Of a DNA stretch of 21,990 nucleotides, positions 13,582-21,359 are shown in pieces. The position numbers and the translations under genes were made by a program. The notes beneath the pieces are model-generated. The model had not been told where the DNA came from. It worked only from the letters and a program-made list of their open reading frames with translations, and searched no databases. Numbering within the stretch: position 1 is the first letter of the stretch; each line of letters begins with the position of its first letter. The DNA comes from Deltaproteobacteria bacterium (GTDB lineage: Bacteria > Bdellovibrionota > Bdellovibrionia > JABDDW01): the NCBI GenBank assembly GCA_013287405.1, contig JABDDW010000024.1, forward strand, positions 1 through 21,990. Reading direction: 5' to 3'.

Positions 13582-14919
13582 ATGAAAAGATATTTTGTGG
13601 ATATTTTTCCTGAGTGCGTTGAGACTTTTAAAAAACTTCTTCAGTTCAACACGACAAACCCTCCGGGAAGCGAGAGAGAATCTATTTCTTATATTGCGAG
13701 TCTTCTTAAAAGAGAAGGCTTAAACCCCGTTATTTTAGAGTCCGCTGATCAAAGAGCCAATTTAGTGGTCCGACTTTCTGGGGAGGGTGCCTTAAAGCCT
13801 CTCCATATATCCAGTCATATTGATGTTGTGTCCGCTGAAGAAAAAAATTGGAAGCATCCTCCATTTTCTGCTGCCGAAGCTGAGGGCTGTATTTGGGGGC
13901 GAGGCGCCGTCGACATGAAAAACATGACGGCCTACTGTCTCGGGGCGCTTTTGAAGCTGAAGCGCGAGAACGTACGTTTAAAACGCGATCTTATTGTGAG
14001 TGTCGTCGCGGACGAAGAGACCGGTGGAGAATTTGGGATGGGGTGGCTAGCCCGAAAACATCCCGACTTGATCCAATCGGAATTTTATTTGGGGGAAGTG
14101 GGAGGGTATTCGGTTCACATCGGGGGGAGGCGAATTTATCCCATTCAGGTAGGGGAGAAGGGGACATTTTGGATCAACGTGAAATTCCGAGGGGCTCCAG
14201 GTCATGGGAGCGTCCCTAATCCCTCCAATGTCCATTTTAAACTCTCGCGGTTTCTAAATATTCTTGATTCAAAATTGCTACCTCGGCACCGAACTTCAAG
14301 TTGTGAGGCGTTTATTCACAGCGTGGCTGAAAAACTGGGGCCCATGGGGTTACCTTTCAAGGCTTTAAGTACTGATTTCGGTCCTCTGATTTTAAAAAAA
14401 ATGGCCCGTAAGGCCTTAATGCCGGAAAAATATCTGGCCGTGGGGGCCATGCTTTCTAATACCGCCACACCGACCGGGACAAGTTCGGGGGTTCAACATA
14501 ACGTTATTCCCAGCGAAGTGATTCTAAAGCTAGATTGTCGGACTTTACCTGGTTTTACTGGAGAAAATCTTATCAGCGAAATCGAAAAAATATGGGGTGA
14601 GCCACTCGACTACGAGGTCATCACTCGTTCCGACGGATACGAATGCTCTTTTGATACGCCACTATTTAAAACCATTTGCAAAAAAATCAAGGAGAGTGAT
14701 GCTCAAGGAATTCCTGTTCCGAGTCTCACAGTAGGATCCACAGACGCTCAGCACCTTCATAAATTGGGAGTCATATGCTACGGTTTTACTCCAATCAAGT
14801 TGCCTGCCGATATTAACTTCCCCCAACTTTTTCATGGACATAATGAGCGCATCCCTATCGAAGGGTTTAAATGGGGACTCGAAGTCTTCATAAATACGGT
14901 AAAAGAGTTCTGTTCTTAA
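13582..14919 (+). CDS. M20-family zinc metallopeptidase / deacylase (ArgE/DapE/ACY1-like)
   Basis: 445 aa, cytoplasmic, no signal peptide. The dimetal-site motifs of the M20 family are complete: SSHIDVV (His79, Asp81), WGRGAVDMK (bridging Asp111), ADEETGG (Glu145 catalytic base, Glu146 ligand), GEVGG (Glu172) and C-terminal FHGHNERI (His418). The dimerisation domain lies in the middle (about 190-310). Substrate could be an N-acyl amino acid or a di-/tripeptide. It lacks enough specific features to call ArgE, DapE or PepT. AGGGGG three bases upstream supports the ATG at 13582. It is divergent from mutY over 58 bp. Its stop shares TTAA with the convergent gene's stop. Confidence 0.88.
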   Translation: MKRYFVDIFPECVETFKKLLQFNTTNPPGSERESISYIASLLKREGLNPVILESADQRANLVVRLSGEGALKPLHISSHIDVVSAEEKNWKHPPFSAAEAEGCIWGRGAVDMKNMTAYCLGALLKLKRENVRLKRDLIVSVVADEETGGEFGMGWLARKHPDLIQSEFYLGEVGGYSVHIGGRRIYPIQVGEKGTFWINVKFRGAPGHGSVPNPSNVHFKLSRFLNILDSKLLPRHRTSSCEAFIHSVAEKLGPMGLPFKALSTDFGPLILKKMARKALMPEKYLAVGAMLSNTATPTGTSSGVQHNVIPSEVILKLDCRTLPGFTGENLISEIEKIWGEPLDYEVITRSDGYECSFDTPLFKTICKKIKESDAQGIPVPSLTVGSTDAQHLHKLGVICYGFTPIKLPADINFPQLFHGHNERIPIEGFKWGLEVFINTVKEFCS

Positions 14920-15401
14920 GGACTCTCATCGTGATCGTTGAGGCGACACAGTTCCGAAAAGCGTGATAAATCGACCCGAAATAGGCACTGGTAATAAGAA
15001 ATTTCCTGATCTAGATTTGTCTGCTCTTTGGGTTCACCGTCTTCCATCTCGCATTGAAACCTTCTGTATTCTATCCAGCTCTTTTGGGCCTGCTCGGCAC
15101 GGATCGGGCGATTGGTCTGCGATCTAGATAAAGGAATCCTTTCTCTCAGATCTTTAGAAATAATGGTCCTCTGTCTTTCCAAATAAACCTGCAGTTCGTT
15201 TGAAACATATTGATCAAACTTTCGAGTGACCGTTTGATAGCAACCCACCCGATTCGCCAAAAGGAATACTTTTTGGTCGCAGTTCTCTTTGATCCGCTGA
15301 ATTTCGGCTTGAAAAGAGCCGCAGTCTTGGGCAAAAGCTGGAGCTGATAGCAAGGGGTAGAGCCAGAAAACTACTTGTGTAATTGCATTTCTCATATTCA
15401 T
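14916..15401 (-). CDS. Secreted LprI/DUF1311-like protein
   Basis: 161 aa from the ATG at 15401; an in-frame TTG at 15419 or the ATG two codons further in are alternatives, and none has a clear ribosome site. The signal peptide ends AFA-QD. The mature part is helical with a Cys pattern like the LprI N-terminal (DUF1311) family, and carries its hallmark AQKSWIEYRRFQCEME, matching AQ.AWI.YRD..C..E. LprI of Mycobacterium tuberculosis inhibits lysozyme, but most members are uncharacterised, so an inhibitor role here is speculation. It lies about 4 kb from a secreted transglycosylase-like gene. The acidic C terminus (NDHDESP) ends in a stop that overlaps the M20 gene. Confidence 0.7.
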   Translation of the reverse strand: MNMRNAITQVVFWLYPLLSAPAFAQDCGSFQAEIQRIKENCDQKVFLLANRVGCYQTVTRKFDQYVSNELQVYLERQRTIISKDLRERIPLSRSQTNRPIRAEQAQKSWIEYRRFQCEMEDGEPKEQTNLDQEISYYQCLFRVDLSRFSELCRLNDHDESP

Positions 15402-15569
15402 GGCCGGTGCAGTTTGCAATATGGGTACCTCTACAGGAACCCAATAAATCTTCGCTGGGGAGCTCCTTAGAGAAAAAACTTCAACAAAGGAATGACAAAA
15501 TGTCCGAGAAGAATGTCTAAAATATGGGCGCTTTTTAAAAACTAAACTCGTGAAAACCCTTGCTTTCCG

Positions 15570-15590
15570 CTATCAGAAGGCGTTTGATAG
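15570..15590 (+). promoter_or_regulatory. Possible operator: inverted repeat upstream of a secreted-protein gene
   Basis: CTATCA (15570-15575) and TGATAG (15585-15590) form a 6-bp perfect inverted repeat with a 9-base spacer, ending 21 bases before the preferred ATG at 15612. TTGCTT at 15560-15565 could be a -35 with TGATAG as a poor -10 (19-bp spacer). The remaining gap from 15402 contains nothing else I can name. Confidence 0.25.
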
Positions 15591-15611
15591 AGGTAGGGGA
15601 TGAGGGATTCT

Positions 15612-16028
15612 ATGTTTAAAAGGACTGAATTATGGATTTCATTTCTACTATTTTTGCTGGCGAGTTTGTCTGCAATGGCAGCGCCCACGGCACCATCTAA
15701 ATCCATATCTTTAGACCTTAACCTTCAAGTGGATAGTCAAACGATCAATCAGCCAAATATGGTTGTACCTTTAGGTAAGAAAACCGTCAGGCTCCAGGTT
15801 ATGAATGATAAGAGCACCTACGTTATCGAAGTGACTCCTAAGAAGGATATCGATGAACAAGTTTTTTTGGATTTCACCTTAAAAAAGGTCACCCATGGCA
15901 AGTCCTCCTTAATTGCTCATCCCAAGATGGTCACGCTCCTTAATCAGGAGGTTGTGATTGAAGAGGACGACAGCGCCACCAGTGACGTGAAAAAGTTGGT
16001 CCTCAAGGTGACGCCTCATCTGAAGTGA
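15612..16028 (+). CDS. Small secreted protein of unknown function
   Basis: 138 aa from the ATG at 15612, chosen over the ATG at 15600. GAGGGA lies four bases before 15612, whereas the AGGTAGGGG before 15600 has no spacing. The signal peptide (FLLFLLASLSAMA-AP) is clear. The mature part is a single beta-rich domain of alternating hydrophobic residues with no cysteines. One stretch, IAHPKMVTLLNQEVVIEE, recalls the PkVvTlnNqeA strand of secretin-type C domains, but the domain is far too short to be a secretin. It may be a periplasmic beta-sandwich. I do not recognise the family. The 169-bp gap after it holds the palindrome GCCTTAAGGC (16047-16056) and no gene. Confidence 0.7.
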   Translation: MFKRTELWISFLLFLLASLSAMAAPTAPSKSISLDLNLQVDSQTINQPNMVVPLGKKTVRLQVMNDKSTYVIEVTPKKDIDEQVFLDFTLKKVTHGKSSLIAHPKMVTLLNQEVVIEEDDSATSDVKKLVLKVTPHLK

Positions 16029-16197
16029 AACACAGGGCGATCAAAGGCCTTAAGGCAACAGCCAATCTGTTTTGCTCTGGCTATCGAACAAGGGTCGTTA
16101 TTGGATGACTTGTTTCATAGTGAGTTTAAAGAAATATCAAGCCTTGATGGCTAGTGTTATTCGACCGCGCGAAAATACGCGATTATATAAACGCACT

Positions 16198-16731
16198 TTA
16201 CTTTGCAGGACAAATTTTGTTTTGATACTTGCTAGTGTCGTCTGGGCAATGAATATAACTTACTGGTGCTTGCCAGGAAGGACCAGGAGCGCAAACCACT
16301 ACCTGTTTTGATTTTCGTTTTTCAGAATAGTAAATGTCGCCAGAATATCCGTCGAAGTAGTAGGCGTTTTTCCGAGCACTTCTTTCCCCATCTGAAGACC
16401 AAAACTGGTAGGGTAAATCGCTTCCTAGAAGATTATTATAACTCCAAGGATAAAGAGCGAATATATCCAAGGTGCCATCGCTGTTATGGGAGATGACCGT
16501 GTTGTAGCAACCGGTAGTGCAATTTATTTCGTTTGAATGATCTTTAAATTGAGAGAACTCGTAAATTCCTTCTCCATTCGAGACTCCAAACAGTGCCCAC
16601 TCTCTTGCACTAGGTAAGTGGTTTCCTTGTTGTAAACAGTAACTAATTGCGTCGACTTGGCTTGCTTTGAGCACTTTTCCTTTGCTGTTCACGCCAACTA
16701 GCTTACATTTCTGTCGTTTACCAAAAAACAC
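16198..16731 (-). CDS. DUF1566/Lcl-like protein, probably truncated or frameshifted at its 5' end
   Basis: 177 codons from a GTG at 16731 that has no ribosome site. AISYCLQQGNHLPSAREW (about residues 26-43) matches the A..yC...G..LPT..EW pattern shared by DUF1566 and FGE-like proteins. FWSSDGERSARKNAYYFDG and VVVCAPG match the fWSS...VRC end of DUF1566. Such proteins are normally exported, yet there is no signal peptide. On another frame ATG at 16750 has AAGG four bases upstream and reads into the same gene only if the T6 tract (A6 on plus, 16723-16728) loses one base. The gene is therefore likely broken or mis-sequenced. It lies in the same fold group as the secreted protein at 4173-5240. 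Confidence 0.6.
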   Translation of the reverse strand: MFFGKRQKCKLVGVNSKGKVLKASQVDAISYCLQQGNHLPSAREWALFGVSNGEGIYEFSQFKDHSNEINCTTGCYNTVISHNSDGTLDIFALYPWSYNNLLGSDLPYQFWSSDGERSARKNAYYFDGYSGDIYYSEKRKSKQVVVCAPGPSWQAPVSYIHCPDDTSKYQNKICPAK

Positions 16732-16922
16732 CGGTGCAGATCATCTGCATACGACCTTAGTGTGCTAAGTTTGCGCCCGGAAGAAGTGTCTATTGACCGT
16801 TTCCTGACTTAGATTGCCGGAGTTAATGACCAACCCTGGTAAGGAAGGGGCGGGTTTTGGGCGAAATTCTAATTCTGAACGTCGTATCACTTTGCGAGAT
16901 GAGTTTTTCTTGCAACCAAACC

Positions 16923-19559
16923 TTAGTTAGAAAGCAGGGCAAAGATCTTCTCGGCGGCCAAGGGGGCTTTTGATCCGTCGGGAGCGGCTCCTTGAGCAAA
17001 ATCAGGTCGCCCGCCGCCCTTACCACCCATTTCTTTAGCGACCTCTTTGAGGATATCTCCAGCGTGGAACTTCCCAATAAGATCTTTAGTGACCGTAGCC
17101 ACAATGGGGCTGGGTTGTCCGTCCTCCGAACTTCCGATGAGGACCACAATCCCTGATTTGAGCTTGTCTTTAATGTGATCGGCAAGCTGGCTTAAAAGAT
17201 CCCGTTGGCTAATCTCCACATGAACGCTTACGACTTTGGTTCCGTTAATAGCTCTGGCCCCTTTGACATAGTCATCAATATTATTTTTCTGACTTTGAGA
17301 GTGGATTTTTTTTAAACCTCTCTCTAGCTTTTTCACTTGATCAAAAACTTTTTGGATCTTATCTGCGCCCCTCCCTTCTTCGGACTTGAGAAGATTCTCA
17401 ATTTCAGTCAGCTGCTGATGGCGTCCCATGAGATAATCCAGGGCTACAGATCCGGTGATGGCTTCAATTCTACGAACTCCGCTTGACACCCCCGTTTCAC
17501 TTGTGATTTTTAAAACGCGAATATCTCCAGTATTACTGACATGAGTTCCTCCACAAAGCTCCGTGGAGAACTCTCCCATTTTTATGACTCGAACTTTGTT
17601 TCCGTATTTTTCTCCGAAGAGAGCCATGGCCCCAGATTTTATGGCGTCATCATAGCCCACAACCGAAGAGTCCACGTTGATATTTTGAGAAATCTCCTCA
17701 TTAACCAGAGCTTCGACCTTTGTTATTTCTTCTTTGGTCATGGGCTTGGGGTGGGTGAAATCAAATCTTAATCTTAAAGGGTCAACGAGGCTACCAGCTT
17801 GGGAAACATGAGTGCCCAAAACTTTTCTTAAGGCCGAGTGGAGAAGATGGGTAGCGCTGTGGTTTCTCATCGTGGCCCGACGCTCAGGATCGACCTTGAG
17901 AGTCAGGATATCTCCCTCATTTACGGCTCCGCCTTCAGTTTCAATGGCGTGAAAGAAAACGTCATTTAATTTTTTTGTATTTGATATTTTTATTCTTATC
18001 TTTGCACCACCGCTTCCTACAATTTTAGATTCAGCTACACCGAAGTCTCCGACTTGTCCTCCCCCCTCGGCGTAAAAAGGGGTTTTATCGACGATCATAA
18101 AGCCCTCACCTTGAAGGCTTTGAACTCTCTTTCCATCTTTAAAAAGTCCTAGAACTCGGCCTTCAGCGCAGAGGGTTTCGTATCCTAAGAAATCCGTGGG
18201 CTTAAAGGAGCTTGAGGCCTGCATAAGGGGGCCGAGGTCAAGTTCACTTGAAGCTCCTTTCCAACTGGCTTTGGCGATTTTACGACTTTCTTCCATCTTC
18301 CTTTCGAAATCGTCGAGGTTAACTTCTATACCTGCCTCTTTAGCCATGAGTGTGGTGAGGTCTACCGGAAACCCAAAGGTGTCATAAAGTTTAAAAACCG
18401 TTTCTCCGCTTAATTCTTTTTTGTTTTTCTTCTTAAGATCATGGAGGGCTGACTCTAAAAGGGCCGTCCCCTGCTCCAAGGTGAGTTTGAACCTTTCTTC
18501 TTCGTTCTTGACTGTGGACAAAATAAAATCTTCCCGCTCTTTTAATTCGGGATAAACGGGACCCATGGTTTTGATAATTTCTCGAATAGTGGGAAGAAGC
18601 ACGCTATGGTCTGATAACTTACTTCCGTAACGAATACTCCGTCGCATGATTCGGCGGAGAACATAACCTGCCCCCTCATTTGAAGGAAGAACCCCGTCGG
18701 CAATGAGAAAGGCTGTCGCCCGAGAGTGATCAGCAACAACTCTTTGGGCTACGAGGAGGTCTTCGGGTTTTCCTTTTTTATCCTGAGGCATAGCTTTGAA
18801 GAGATCGGTGAAAAGATCGGTATCATAGTTATTTGAAACTCCCTGCATTACAGCCGTCATGCGTTCCAAACCTGCACCGGTATCAATAGAAGGTTTTGGC
18901 AAAGGAGTGGTGATTCCTTGAGCATCCTTGTTAAACTGCATAAAGACTAGGTTCCAAATTTCAACAAATCGATCGCACGAACAACCGACTTTGCACTCAG
19001 GCTTTCCGCACCCTGCTTCAACACCGTGATCATAAAATATTTCGCTACACGGTCCACATGGACCTGTGTCACCCATTTGCCAAAAATTATCTTTTTCTCC
19101 GAAGCGGGAGATTCTGTCTTTAGGAACTTTTTCTTGAGTCGTCCAAATATCAAAAGCTTCGTCGTCATGAGTAAAGACGGTGACATGAAGCTTGTCCTTG
19201 GGGATTTTTAAATCCCGAGTCAAAAAATCCCAAGCAAACAGGATGGCCTCTTTTTTAAAGTAATCACCGAATGAGAAGTTCCCCAGCATTTCAAAAAAAG
19301 TGTGGTGTCGAGCTGTGAACCCAACATTTTCGAGGTCGTTGTGTTTACCGCCGGCGCGCACACACTTTTGGTAAGTCGTGGCCCTCTTATAGGGCCTTTT
19401 ATCAAATCCTAAAAAGACATTCTTAAACTGCACCATTCCAGAATTCGTAAAAAGAAGGGTGGGGTCATTTTCGGGAACAAGCCTTGAGCTTGGAACATGC
19501 TCATGCTGCTGACGTTTGAAATAATCAATAAATCTCTGTCTGACTTCAATGGCTTTCAT
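16923..19559 (-). CDS. alaS: Alanyl-tRNA synthetase
   Basis: 878 aa, full length. Attaches alanine to tRNA-Ala in the cytoplasm. The class II catalytic core has ARHHTFFEMLGNFSFGDYF (83-101) and later DTGAGLERM (227-234). A Cys-rich insertion at 184-195 (CGKPECKVGCSC) is of a type found in many AlaS. The editing domain carries the zinc-site motifs HSATH (His567, His571) and CGGTH (Cys669, His673), and the C-Ala region follows with a glycine-rich GGKGGGRPDFAQG near 845-857. The ATG overlaps the recX stop as ATGA, so translation is coupled. The 191-bp gap after it (16732-16922) contains no obvious terminator. Confidence 0.97.
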   Translation of the reverse strand: MKAIEVRQRFIDYFKRQQHEHVPSSRLVPENDPTLLFTNSGMVQFKNVFLGFDKRPYKRATTYQKCVRAGGKHNDLENVGFTARHHTFFEMLGNFSFGDYFKKEAILFAWDFLTRDLKIPKDKLHVTVFTHDDEAFDIWTTQEKVPKDRISRFGEKDNFWQMGDTGPCGPCSEIFYDHGVEAGCGKPECKVGCSCDRFVEIWNLVFMQFNKDAQGITTPLPKPSIDTGAGLERMTAVMQGVSNNYDTDLFTDLFKAMPQDKKGKPEDLLVAQRVVADHSRATAFLIADGVLPSNEGAGYVLRRIMRRSIRYGSKLSDHSVLLPTIREIIKTMGPVYPELKEREDFILSTVKNEEERFKLTLEQGTALLESALHDLKKKNKKELSGETVFKLYDTFGFPVDLTTLMAKEAGIEVNLDDFERKMEESRKIAKASWKGASSELDLGPLMQASSSFKPTDFLGYETLCAEGRVLGLFKDGKRVQSLQGEGFMIVDKTPFYAEGGGQVGDFGVAESKIVGSGGAKIRIKISNTKKLNDVFFHAIETEGGAVNEGDILTLKVDPERRATMRNHSATHLLHSALRKVLGTHVSQAGSLVDPLRLRFDFTHPKPMTKEEITKVEALVNEEISQNINVDSSVVGYDDAIKSGAMALFGEKYGNKVRVIKMGEFSTELCGGTHVSNTGDIRVLKITSETGVSSGVRRIEAITGSVALDYLMGRHQQLTEIENLLKSEEGRGADKIQKVFDQVKKLERGLKKIHSQSQKNNIDDYVKGARAINGTKVVSVHVEISQRDLLSQLADHIKDKLKSGIVVLIGSSEDGQPSPIVATVTKDLIGKFHAGDILKEVAKEMGGKGGGRPDFAQGAAPDGSKAPLAAEKIFALLSN

Positions 19560-20038
19560 TTGATAATCTCTGCCACAAGGGACATTGAAAATCCACGGGA
19601 AACCAACGCCCGACCCAGCTTTATTCTCTCTTCATATGTGAGATCCTTTAAACTTTTTCCCGCTAATTTTTTTCCGATAAAAACCATAGCCGTTTCGTGT
19701 TCATCATCGTCGTCTTTTAAGCCTTTAAAGAAAAGGCCTTTGGAGCGCAGTTTCGCTAGGATCCAGTGCCGACCTTTGCCTTCTTTTCTCCATTGGCAAA
19801 CCCACCTTCGAGACAGGTCGGTTTCGTCAGGTAAAAGGCTAAGCTGACTGAGGTAGTCAAAAATGACTTCCATTTCACTATCATCGATTTTAAATTGTTT
19901 TTTAAGTTTAGTTTTAAGCTCCTGTTTGGAATGATCGCGTAGGGCTAGTATTCTCAGAGCTCGGTTTTTGATTTTTTCAAAATCCTCAGGGAGGGCTCTA
20001 ATTTGAGGACGCTCCTTAATATTCGTCTTCTCCTTCAT
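19556..20038 (-). CDS. recX: Regulatory protein RecX
   Basis: 160 aa from the ATG at 20038. The frame could extend to a TTG at 20098, but AAGGAA five bases before 20038 and the reduced overlap with pilT favour the ATG. RecX binds RecA filaments and inhibits recombinase and coprotease activity. The family pattern of three-helix repeats is visible: ALRILALRDHSKQELKTKL (about residues 27-45), IFDYLSQLSLLPDETDLSR (about 59-77), then KGRHWILAKLRSKG, and a last repeat ending LVSRGFSMSLVAEII. It overlaps the pilT end by 23 bp and the alaS start by 4 bp. recX before alaS is a common order, but the usual recA is replaced by pilT. Confidence 0.88.
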   Translation of the reverse strand: MKEKTNIKERPQIRALPEDFEKIKNRALRILALRDHSKQELKTKLKKQFKIDDSEMEVIFDYLSQLSLLPDETDLSRRWVCQWRKEGKGRHWILAKLRSKGLFFKGLKDDDDEHETAMVFIGKKLAGKSLKDLTYEERIKLGRALVSRGFSMSLVAEIIK

Positions 20039-21239
20039 CGGGTTCCTTATCCATCGTGTCTTTTTCGCCGGGAATCTCAGGGTTCTCCTGAATTTCAACC
20101 CGCGCTATATTTTGAATATTGATTGCAGCTTGAGAATTGTCAAATCTCGACCAACGTTCGCCGTCCATGCTCGTGACTCCTTTATAGCGGAGATCAAAGT
20201 CGTCCGGGTTGGTTGAAGCGGCTTTGGCCTCCTCGAAACTGATAAGGTTTTGCCTTAGAAGGCCCATGAGGCTTTGGTCGAAAGATTGCATTTCGAAAGT
20301 AGAGCCTTCTTCAATAGCCAGTTGAATTTCCCTCGTCTTTTGTGGGTTGGCGATCATTTCTCTGATTCGAGCATTGACCACCATAATTTCGCAGGCAGGG
20401 ACGACCCCATTTCTGTCTTTTCTTGGAATGAGACGTTGACTGATTACGGCTTTGAGGACGGCGGTCAGTTGAAGGCGAACCTGACCCTGCTCGTGGGGTT
20501 CAAACGCCGCTAAAATGCGGTTAATGGTTTCGGTGGCGTCTGCAGTATGAAGCGTTGAAAGAACAAGATGTCCGGTTTCTGCCGCCAATATAGCCGTCTG
20601 AATAGTTTCTTTGTCTCTCATTTCGCCAATGAGAATGACGTCTGGGTCTTGTCTTAGGGCTTGTCTTAAGGCGGACGCGTAGCTCGGAGTATCGAGTCCC
20701 AACTCTCTTTGGTTGACGATGCTGCGACGGTCCCGAATAAGAAACTCGATGGGGTCTTCTATAGTGAGGATATGGCCCGTGCGCGTGTTGTTAATGTGAT
20801 CTATGAGTGAAGCTAGAGTTGTGGACTTTCCGCTCCCGGTAATCCCAGTGACTAAGACGAGTCCTCTTTCGTAAGCCGAGATTCTTTCGACCGCGGGAGG
20901 CAGCTGTAATTCTTTGTAAGTGCGAATATGAAAGGAGATGGCTCGAATGACCATGCCTATACTGCCGCGTTGTTGAAAGATGTTGATTCGAAATCGACCG
21001 AGCCCGGGGACGCCATAACCCATGTCCACTTCGTGGGTCTCAATGAATTTTTTTTTGTGATTAGGACTCATGATTTGCTCGGCCATCGCCGCGATCTGCT
21101 GACTGGTTAAGCGCGAGCCATTTTTATCAAGGGGGGTAAGCTTACCGTGGACGCGAACCACCGGCATAATACCGTGCTTGAGGTGAATGTCACTGGCACC
21201 GACCCCTACGGCTCTAGTGAGGATTTCAATAAGTTCCAT
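20016..21239 (-). CDS. pilT: Type IV pilus retraction ATPase PilT
   Basis: 407 aa. Hexameric cytoplasmic ATPase that powers pilus retraction (twitching). It has the N-terminal PAS-like domain (SDIHLK near residue 16), Walker A GITGSGKST (132-140), the Asp box TIEDPIEF (159-166), Walker B DVILIGEMRD (200-209) and the His box STLHTADA (228-235). The AIRNLI retraction motif is degenerate: ACEIMVVNARIREMI (282-296). The Ser/Thr-Asn-Pro-Asp-Asp-Phe segment near 342-348 is typical. The remaining 55 or so residues form an extra tail ending in an acidic stretch (KEPDEGEDEY). No Shine-Dalgarno precedes the ATG at 21239. First gene of a pilT-recX-alaS unit. PilU is the alternative assignment. Confidence 0.9.
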   Translation of the reverse strand: MELIEILTRAVGVGASDIHLKHGIMPVVRVHGKLTPLDKNGSRLTSQQIAAMAEQIMSPNHKKKFIETHEVDMGYGVPGLGRFRINIFQQRGSIGMVIRAISFHIRTYKELQLPPAVERISAYERGLVLVTGITGSGKSTTLASLIDHINNTRTGHILTIEDPIEFLIRDRRSIVNQRELGLDTPSYASALRQALRQDPDVILIGEMRDKETIQTAILAAETGHLVLSTLHTADATETINRILAAFEPHEQGQVRLQLTAVLKAVISQRLIPRKDRNGVVPACEIMVVNARIREMIANPQKTREIQLAIEEGSTFEMQSFDQSLMGLLRQNLISFEEAKAASTNPDDFDLRYKGVTSMDGERWSRFDNSQAAINIQNIARVEIQENPEIPGEKDTMDKEPDEGEDEY

Positions 21240-21273
21240 AAGGATTAGGATAACTTAAAGGAATTCTTCAGAC

Positions 21274-21279
21274 ATTATA
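21274..21279 (-). promoter_or_regulatory. -10 element for the pilT-recX-alaS unit
   Basis: A perfect TATAAT on the minus strand (21279-21274) lies 35 bases before the pilT ATG, giving a predicted 5' UTR of about 27 bases. The -35 region is weak (TAGATT at 17-bp spacing). The rest of the 120-bp gap 21240-21359 shows nothing else convincing. Confidence 0.45.
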
Positions 21280-21359
21280 AAAATTAAGCCTTAAGCAATC
21301 TAAGAGGTGCCGTCTGCCGATGTGGAGCTTACAGACCTTTGTCTTAATGATTTCTAAAG

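Noticed and set aside
15402..15419. TTG start at 15419 for the LprI-like gene
   Set aside because: It adds six residues in front of a normal signal peptide without a ribosome site; the ATG at 15401 is simpler.
16170..16190. CGCG-N6-CGCG as a terminator hairpin
   Set aside because: Only a 4-bp stem and no T tract on either strand.
16072..16311. 79-codon plus-strand frame
   Set aside because: Overlaps the minus-strand DUF1566-like gene, shows no ribosome site and has an implausible composition.
20039..20098. Extended N terminus of RecX from a TTG at 20098
   Set aside because: No ribosome site at the TTG, larger overlap with pilT, and a good AAGGAA before the ATG at 20038; RecX homology begins after that ATG.
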